NCBI GenBank assembly: GCA_023381945.1
Contig: JAMCQY010000376.1
Span: 1 to 17,367 of the forward strand
Source of the DNA: Deltaproteobacteria bacterium
GTDB taxonomy: Bacteria; Desulfobacterota; Desulfobaccia; Desulfobaccales; 0-14-0-80-60-11
Direction: 5' to 3'
Length of the DNA stretch: 17,367 nucleotides
Shown: positions 12,915-17,367 of the stretch, one piece after another
How positions within the stretch are numbered: position 1 is the stretch's first letter
Layout of the letters: every line of letters starts with the position of its first letter
Translations under genes and position numbers: made by a program
The notes under the pieces: generated by a model
Databases searched by the model: none
Seen by the model: the letters and a program-made list of their open reading frames with translations, nothing else
Told to the model about the DNA's origin: nothing

Positions 12915-13847
12915 TTGTCCGGCGTCATTAAAATCGGCACCCGGGGCAGCGCCCTGGCCCTGACCCAGTCCCGCTGGGTCCAGGCGCAAATCATGGCGCG
13001 CCATGCCGAATGCCGGGTGGAGCTGGAAATCATCAAGACTTCCGGCGATATCATTCACGATGTGCCGCTGGCGAAGGTGGGCGGCAAGGGCCTGTTCATC
13101 AAGGAGATCGAGGAAGCCCTGCTGTCGGGCCGGGTTGACCTGGCGGTCCACAGCCTCAAGGACATGCCGGCTGAGATCCCTGCCGGGCTGCTGTTAGGCG
13201 CGGTGCCGATCCGGGAGGACTATCGGGATGCCTTCATCTCCTCCCGCTGGGCCAGCCTGGCGGAGATTCCGATGGGCGGCCGCATCGGCACCGGCAGTCT
13301 GCGGCGCCGGGTGCAACTGCTGCATCAGCGGCCTGACCTGGAGATCGTCCCTCTGCGAGGCAATGTGGACACCCGCCTGAAAAAAATGGAGACCCTGGGG
13401 CTGGATGCCCTGATACTGGCGGCGGCTGGCCTCAATCGCCTGGGGCTGAATAACGTTTACCAGGGATTGTTGACGGAAGAGGAGATGCTGCCAGCGGTGG
13501 CCCAGGGGGCCCTGGGCCTGGAAGTGCGTACGGAGGACCAGCGGCTCCGGGAGATCATCGCTTTTCTGGACCATCCGCCTACCCGCATCGCCGTGACTGC
13601 TGAACGGGCCTTCCTGTCCCGCCTGGAGGGGGGCTGCGTGGTGCCGGTAGCGGCTTTGGGAAAGGTGGACGGCGACGACTTGACCCTGGAGGCCCTGATC
13701 AGCGATCTGGACGGCAAATGCTACTTGAGAGAGCGTCTTTCCGGCCACGTGGATGAGGCCCAGACGATGGGCACCGACCTTGCTGACAGCTTACTGGATC
13801 GCGGAGGCCGGGAAATTTTGGCAGAGCTTTTCGCCCATTCCCTTTAA
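12915..13847 (+). CDS. hemC: Hydroxymethylbilane synthase (porphobilinogen deaminase)
   Basis: A 310-residue protein, the usual length. HemC polymerises four porphobilinogens to hydroxymethylbilane, in heme, siroheme and corrinoid synthesis. Motifs: IKIGTRGSALALTQSRWVQA at the start, KVGGKGLFIKEIEEALL, AVHSLKDMP with catalytic D83, GTGSLRRRVQL, VPLRGNVDTRL, and EGGCVVPVAA with C241 carrying the dipyrromethane cofactor. The start is TTG 12915, preceded by AGGAAGAGG; no ATG or GTG is available in a suitable position. It is 9 bases behind the zinc-ribbon gene. An AT-rich region after the stop contains the promoter of the next gene. Confidence 0.97.
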   Translation: MSGVIKIGTRGSALALTQSRWVQAQIMARHAECRVELEIIKTSGDIIHDVPLAKVGGKGLFIKEIEEALLSGRVDLAVHSLKDMPAEIPAGLLLGAVPIREDYRDAFISSRWASLAEIPMGGRIGTGSLRRRVQLLHQRPDLEIVPLRGNVDTRLKKMETLGLDALILAAAGLNRLGLNNVYQGLLTEEEMLPAVAQGALGLEVRTEDQRLREIIAFLDHPPTRIAVTAERAFLSRLEGGCVVPVAALGKVDGDDLTLEALISDLDGKCYLRERLSGHVDEAQTMGTDLADSLLDRGGREILAELFAHSL

Positions 13848-13877
13848 AATTTATTTATTCATTTAAATAACTTTGCC

Positions 13878-13906
13878 TTGACTTTTCCCTTGTTATGCGT
13901 TAAGGT
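13878..13906 (+). promoter_or_regulatory. Sigma70-like promoter of the beta-barrel/sfsA pair
   Basis: TTGACT (13878-13883), a 17-base spacer and TAAGGT (13901-13906). The expected transcription start near 13913 rules out the in-frame ATGs at 13907-13911 and supports the ATG at 13941, which has a strong GGGGGAG site. Confidence 0.6.
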
Positions 13907-13940
13907 ATGATTGCTGGAAACAGAATGGGGGAGTTTCGGC

Positions 13941-14528
13941 ATGCGGGGGAATTGGGGGAAAATCTACCTGGCAGCGCTGATCGTCATGATCAGCCTCGCG
14001 GTGGTCCCGGCGACGGCAGGAGCGGCGGGTTCCTCATTCCAGTTGATTGGCCAGACCTCCTTGGAAGCCCAGATGATGGGCGAGAACTCCACTTTGCAGA
14101 CCCGCCCGGCGCCAAATCCTCCCGGTGCCGCTCTTTTGTCCGGCATCGGTTTAAAGCTTGACCAGGATGGCGAAAGCGCACTCAGACTTCCCCTTAACAT
14201 GGAGATGCATATCTCGGTGCATTATAATCGGGAAGCCGCGACTCTGGAGCCCCAGAAGCACAGTGACTCCCTGTTGATGAACTCCTCCCTGGATTACCGG
14301 CTTTTGCCCAACCTCAAGGTGGGTCTGAACGCCTACCTGTACCGGCCAGAGGCCGACAACCTCACCATGACGCGGCCTTTCGGCGAACGGATCATGGGCG
14401 TTGGGCCGACCCTCAAATATGACCTGGGACGCTGGAGCTTTCTGCTCAAGACCCAGTTGGAATCCGGCAATCAGAATCGAAATGCCGATGGGCTGCAGAG
14501 TTCGGTCCGGATCTGGTACGCCTTCTAA
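13941..14528 (+). CDS. Small exported outer-membrane beta-barrel protein, unknown role
   Basis: A 195-residue protein. The N-terminus has a signal peptide: a lysine, a hydrophobic stretch (IYLAALIVMISLAVVP) and a likely cleavage around ATAGAAG. After a Pro/Ser-rich linker, alternating beta strands occur, for example MEMHISVHYN, SLDYRLLPNLKVGLNAYLY, GVGPTLKYDLG and WSFLLKTQLESG, and the protein ends RIWYAF with a terminal Phe, the outer-membrane beta-barrel assembly signal. About 160 mature residues suggest an eight-stranded barrel. Family not recognised. The start at 13941 is chosen for its GGGGGAG site 7 bases upstream; an earlier ATG would lie before or at the transcription start. sfsA follows after 12 bases. 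Confidence 0.78.
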   Translation: MRGNWGKIYLAALIVMISLAVVPATAGAAGSSFQLIGQTSLEAQMMGENSTLQTRPAPNPPGAALLSGIGLKLDQDGESALRLPLNMEMHISVHYNREAATLEPQKHSDSLLMNSSLDYRLLPNLKVGLNAYLYRPEADNLTMTRPFGERIMGVGPTLKYDLGRWSFLLKTQLESGNQNRNADGLQSSVRIWYAF

Positions 14529-14540
14529 AATTCCCATCCA

Positions 14541-15239
14541 GTGCGGTTCTCTTCCTCTTTGATTCCCGCCCGCTTTCTAGAGCGCTATAAGCGATTTCTG
14601 GCTCGTGTGGAGTTGGCCGACGGCCGTCAGGTTTGGGTGCACGTGCCCAATTCCGGCGCCCTCACCGGCTGCGCCCCGGTCGGGGGTGACATTCTGCTCA
14701 CGGAAGATAAGCGGCCGGGCCGCAAGACTGATTACACCTGGCGCTTCACCCGGATAAGCGGCGGCTGGACCTGCATCGACACGTTAGTGCCCAACCGGGT
14801 GGTGGCTGAAGCCCTGGCCAGCGGCGGCCTGCCCGGCTTGCCCTGCCCCCGTGCGGTGAAAGCGGAGGTATGCGTGCCCCAGGGCAGCCGCTTCGATTTT
14901 GTCCAGGATGGCGAGGCGGGACAGATTTTTCTGGAAGTAAAGAGCATCACCTGGGTGGAAGATGGCGTCGCCCTGTTTCCCGACGGCGTCACCGCCCGGG
15001 GACGGCGCCATCTGGAGCACCTGGCTGCCTTGGTGCGCCAGGGACATCAGGCCTGGAATATTTTTGTGGTGCAGCGCCAGGACGCCAAGCTGATGCGTCC
15101 AGCAAGCCTGGTTGATCCGGCCTACGCCCGGCAACTGGCCGAAGCCGCGGCCGCTGGGGTCGGTATCCTGGTGCTCCAGGAAAAAATCGAACCGCCGGAA
15201 ATTACCCTTGCCACAACCCTGCCTTTTGAATTAACATAA
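14541..15239 (+). CDS. sfsA: SfsA family protein (PD-(D/E)XK-like nuclease fold)
   Basis: A 232-residue protein of normal SfsA length. It starts at GTG 14541 as MRFSSSLIPARFLERYKRFL, the family's expected N-terminus (phenylalanine and RYKRFLA). Family segments follow: HVPNSGALTGCA, RKTDYTWRF, LVPNRVVAEAL, SRFDF, and the acid-x-lysine motif FLEVKSITWVEDGVALFPD, which has been related to the PD-(D/E)XK nuclease fold. In E. coli it was named for sugar fermentation stimulation and binds DNA; the true activity is unsettled. No clear ribosome-binding site precedes it, so translation may be coupled to the beta-barrel gene 12 bases upstream. Confidence 0.92.
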   Translation: MRFSSSLIPARFLERYKRFLARVELADGRQVWVHVPNSGALTGCAPVGGDILLTEDKRPGRKTDYTWRFTRISGGWTCIDTLVPNRVVAEALASGGLPGLPCPRAVKAEVCVPQGSRFDFVQDGEAGQIFLEVKSITWVEDGVALFPDGVTARGRRHLEHLAALVRQGHQAWNIFVVQRQDAKLMRPASLVDPAYARQLAEAAAAGVGILVLQEKIEPPEITLATTLPFELT

Positions 15240-15301
15240 TAATTCACAAGCAAAGTTCTAGCGCAATCCTAATAAATCTCAAGGACTTTCCGATATCTCC
15301 T

Positions 15302-16267
15302 ATGAACGCCGCCATGCTCAACAACAACATCCGTATCTTCACCGGCAATGCTAATCCTGAACTGGCCCAAAAGATCTGCGATCAGCTCTCGTTATCCCTG
15401 GGGGAAGCCCTGGTCACCAGATTTAGTGACGGGGAGATTCGCGTAGAGATCAGCGATAATGTCAGAGGGCGGGACATCTTCATCATCCAGTCCATCTGCC
15501 CGCCCACCAACCGCAACCTGATGGAGCTGCTGATCATGATCGACGCGGTGAAACGGGCTTCCGCCCGGCGCGTCACCGCGGTCATTCCCTATTTCGGCTA
15601 TGCCCGCCAGGACCGCAAGGTCCACCCCCGGGTGCCCATCACCGCCAAGCTGGTGGCCGATCTGCTGACGACCGCCGGCGCACAGCGGGTCCTGACCATG
15701 GACCTCCACGTGGGGCAGATTCAGGGCTTTTTTAATATCCCGGTGGACAACCTCTACGCCTCCCCCATTATGATCCCGTACATCCGGGAGAACTTCAAGA
15801 ACGACCTGGCCATCGTCTCACCGGACGCCGGCGGGGTCCCCCGGGCGCGAGCCTATGCCAAGCGTCTGGCCGCCACCCTGGGTCTGATCGACAAACGCCG
15901 CGATGCCCCGGGCAAGGCCAAGGCCATGAACCTCATCGGTGAGGTCCTGGGCAAGGAAGTGGTCATCCTAGATGATATCATCGACACCGGCGGCACGTTG
16001 AGCGAAGCCTCGGGCGTTATTCTCCAGAATGGCGCCCGCAGCGTCACGGCCTTCTGCACGCATGCGGTGCTCTCCGGGCCGGCGGTGCAGCGGGTGACGG
16101 AGTCCCCCTTGAATCGACTGGTGGTCACCGACACCATCCCCTTGAACGGGGCGGCCCAACAGTGTGCCAAGATCGTGCCGCGCACAGTGGCCCCGATCTT
16201 TGCCCAGGCCATCCTCAGGATTCACCAGGAGGATTCCATCAGTTCGCTGTTTGAGATTCAGTTTTAA
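15302..16267 (+). CDS. prs: Ribose-phosphate pyrophosphokinase (PRPP synthetase)
   Basis: A 321-residue class I PRPP synthetase. It transfers pyrophosphate from ATP to ribose 5-phosphate, supplying PRPP for purine, pyrimidine, histidine and NAD synthesis; pyrF in this window acts later on the pyrimidine branch. Motifs: IRIFTGNANPELAQKI, FSDGEIRVEI, ARQDRKVHPRVPITAKLVAD (ATP site), MDLHVGQIQGFF with catalytic H135, IVSPDAGGVPRA, and the PRPP loop VVILDDIIDTGGTLS. V136 replaces the more usual Ala in DLHAGQ. Starts at 15302 and 15314 are both in frame; neither has a well-placed Shine-Dalgarno, and 15302 is provisional. A MITE-like element begins 2 bases after the stop. Confidence 0.96.
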   Translation: MNAAMLNNNIRIFTGNANPELAQKICDQLSLSLGEALVTRFSDGEIRVEISDNVRGRDIFIIQSICPPTNRNLMELLIMIDAVKRASARRVTAVIPYFGYARQDRKVHPRVPITAKLVADLLTTAGAQRVLTMDLHVGQIQGFFNIPVDNLYASPIMIPYIRENFKNDLAIVSPDAGGVPRARAYAKRLAATLGLIDKRRDAPGKAKAMNLIGEVLGKEVVILDDIIDTGGTLSEASGVILQNGARSVTAFCTHAVLSGPAVQRVTESPLNRLVVTDTIPLNGAAQQCAKIVPRTVAPIFAQAILRIHQEDSISSLFEIQF

Positions 16268-16268
16268 G

Positions 16269-16455
16269 TTATAGTGGTTGCCAAAAATTCTTTCCTAATG
16301 CTTGCCGTTTAAATCCCCCTAAATCCCCCTTTTTGCAAAGGGGGACTTTTTAAGCCAATTCCGTTAAGTTCCCCCCTTGGAAAAGGGAGGATAGGGGGGA
16401 TTTAGGTTCTTGGACCATATACCCTGGAGGAAATTTATTTTGGCAACTGCTATAA
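16269..16455. mobile_element. MITE-like element with 18-bp terminal inverted repeats
   Basis: Ends are TTATAGTGGTTGCCAAAA (16269-16286) and TTTTGGCAACTGCTATAA (16438-16455), inverse copies matching at 16 of 18 positions, with further weak similarity inside. The 187-base element has no coding capacity. Both ends carry TA dinucleotides, compatible with TA-targeted insertion. It contains the CCCCC-rich palindrome at 16310-16404. Confidence 0.65.
16310..16404. repeat. CCCCC-rich palindromic intergenic element, copy 2
   Basis: TAAATCCCCC (16310-16319) and GGGGGATTTA (16395-16404) are perfect 10-bp inverted ends. Inside, CCCCCTTT (16325-16332) pairs with AAAGGGGG (16337-16344), followed by a second imperfect hairpin. 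It shares the double AAATCCCCCT start and the inner hairpin with copy 1 at 9297-9365, and lies within the larger MITE-like element. Confidence 0.8.
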
Positions 16456-16468
16456 AGAAGGAGAACAG

Positions 16469-16485
16469 CCGCCTTCGGCGGTTTT
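16469..16485 (+). terminator. Terminator-like hairpin downstream of prs
   Basis: CCGCC (16469-16473) pairs with GGCGG (16477-16481) across a 3-base TTC loop, followed by TTTT (16482-16485). It lies about 200 bases after prs, beyond the MITE-like element, so it may be the original prs terminator displaced by insertion. Confidence 0.55.
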
Positions 16486-16492
16486 CTAAGCT

Positions 16493-16518
16493 GGTGGCAC
16501 GGGCTTTCCAGCCTGTGC
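16493..16518. repeat. GCACAGGCT palindrome, family copy R3 (inverted)
   Basis: In reverse orientation this matches 11080-11105, with one C/T difference in the stem and the same GGAA loop and CACC tail. It lies between the prs terminator-like hairpin and the next palindrome. Confidence 0.8.
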
Positions 16519-16541
16519 TGGCGGAGGTCTTGAAAGAGCAA

Positions 16542-16569
16542 GGGGCGGGTTTAAAACCCGCCCCTACAT
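16542..16569. repeat. Strong GGGGCGGGTTT palindrome with following T-run
   Basis: GGGGCGGGTTT (16542-16552) pairs with AAACCCGCCCC (16554-16564), 11 bp with a minimal loop, then TACATTTTT. It could end plus-strand transcription that passed the earlier hairpin, and belongs to the GTAGGGGCG type of intergenic repeat also seen at 9399. Confidence 0.65.
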
Positions 16570-16597
16570 TTTTCTGATTAATTTTTCCTAATTAAGG

Positions 16598-17367
16598 CTA
16601 CATCACCAAGATCGGTTCCAGAGCGTCTTTCCAGCCGTCCCAGAGGTAGGCGTCCAGGCGGCCGTCGGCGATGACCCGGAAGGCGTAGCGGGCCTGGGCG
16701 GCGTAGAAGTCGCACATGGGGGCCGGCGCCTCTAGTTTGCCGTTAATGGCATAGACTTCGGCCGGGCAGGGGGCGCCGCAGAAGTGGCGCACGGTGCATT
16801 GCTTGCAGGGGTCCAACTGCTCTACCACCCTGGTGGTCACCTTTTTGAAGGCCGGGGTAGACAGCAGGTCCTTGACGGACATGTCGAAGAGGTTGCCGCC
16901 ATGGAACTCGGCCAGTCCCAGGAACTCGCTGCACGGGGCCACTTCGCCGCCGGCGCCCACCGCAAAGAAGCAGCGGCCGCCGCCGCAGGGGGAGATGTCG
17001 CACATCAGCCGTCTCGCCCCCGGAGCCACCAGCCCCAAGAGCAGATTGGCGAAGTTGCCCACCACCAGCTTGCGCCCGGTTTTTTCATAGAGTTCAAAGG
17101 CGCGATCCAGGGCCGCAAAGAAATAGTGCGCCAACTCCGCCTGTTCCGCCATCAGGTTACGGCCGCCCAACTGGGTGCCGCGCACCGGATTGAGCAACGC
17201 GTTGGACACCCCCCGTTCATGGAAGAACTCTACCAGCTCAGGCAGAGACCGGACGTTCTCCTTGGTGACGGTGGTAATGACGTTCAGGCCGGGGTAGTCG
17301 TGCAACTCCTCCAGGATCTTGACGGTCTGGGCGAAGACGCCGGTGCCGCCCCAGGTGCGCCGGGTGC
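16598..17367 (-). CDS. Radical SAM/SPASM enzyme, C-terminal part, cut by right edge
   Basis: The minus-strand frame is open to the edge (first complete codons TRRTWGGTGVFAQTV), so the CX3CX2C radical SAM cluster is outside. Visible are late barrel strands (VITTVTKENVRSLPELVEFF, ALLNPVRGTQLGG) and a SPASM domain: CDISPCGGGRC, EVAPCSEF, then CKQCTVRHFCGAPCP and a final MCDFY, which supply the seven or more cysteines for auxiliary iron-sulfur clusters. SPASM enzymes often modify peptides (RiPPs) or mature sulfatases. The C-terminus resembles, from memory, the peptide-modifying CbpB group; this is tentative. No precursor peptide gene is visible downstream. The gene ends with TAG or TAA-type stop at 16598 after EPILVM. 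Confidence 0.85.
   Translation of the reverse strand, partial: TRRTWGGTGVFAQTVKILEELHDYPGLNVITTVTKENVRSLPELVEFFHERGVSNALLNPVRGTQLGGRNLMAEQAELAHYFFAALDRAFELYEKTGRKLVVGNFANLLLGLVAPGARRLMCDISPCGGGRCFFAVGAGGEVAPCSEFLGLAEFHGGNLFDMSVKDLLSTPAFKKVTTRVVEQLDPCKQCTVRHFCGAPCPAEVYAINGKLEAPAPMCDFYAAQARYAFRVIADGRLDAYLWDGWKDALEPILVM

Noticed and set aside
16350..16541. 63-codon minus-strand reading frame, possible RiPP precursor for the SPASM enzyme
   Set aside because: It is made of repeat sequence (MITE interior, terminator hairpin, palindrome), lacks a ribosome-binding site and shows no leader or core peptide pattern.

Overview
The window is GC-rich bacterial chromosome with SD-led genes, sigma70-like promoters and tightly overlapping operons. 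The gene set (GH57/DUF3536 glycoside hydrolase, rplU-rpmA-obg-proB, FmdB-like zinc ribbon next to hemC, sfsA, SPASM radical SAM enzyme, GmhA) suggests a Gram-negative member of the Deltaproteobacteria/Desulfobacterota, perhaps near the Desulfobacca/Syntrophobacter type. That placement is inference from gene content. No tRNA, rRNA or CRISPR array was found.

Layout. (1) Bases 1-4315 lie on the minus strand: the N-terminal half of proA (runs off the left edge), an orphan HicB-like antitoxin with its own promoter, gmhA (heptose for LPS) and a large GH57 glycoside hydrolase. (2) From a divergent promoter region at 4316-4466, pyrF runs rightwards. (3) A leader with short tandem repeats precedes the compact rplU-rpmA-obg-proB cluster (L21, L27, Obg GTPase, glutamate 5-kinase). 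proB is separated from proA, its pathway partner, by about 6.4 kb and opposite orientation. (4) A two-hairpin palindrome separates proB from an accessory block: a HEPN/MNT pair and a DUF2007 protein. (5) 9260-11244 is a mobile, repeat-rich island: several palindromic intergenic repeats surround an apparently intact IS110-family element whose long 5' non-coding end probably encodes a bridge RNA. (6) 11245-16267 is housekeeping again: a conserved protein of unknown function, a cyclophilin-like protein, an FmdB-like zinc ribbon, hemC, a small outer-membrane beta-barrel protein, sfsA and prs. (7) 16268-16597 holds a MITE-like element with 18-bp terminal inverted repeats, a nested CCCCC-rich palindrome and two further palindromes. 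(8) The right edge carries the C-terminal part of a radical SAM/SPASM enzyme on the minus strand.

The most interesting material is the IS110 element. Short words at both inferred ends recur inside its 5' non-coding region, which is also bracketed by a 10-bp inverted repeat, as expected for a bridge RNA that carries donor guides. The other theme is the number of distinct palindromic repeat families packed into four intergenic gaps, some abutting stop codons.
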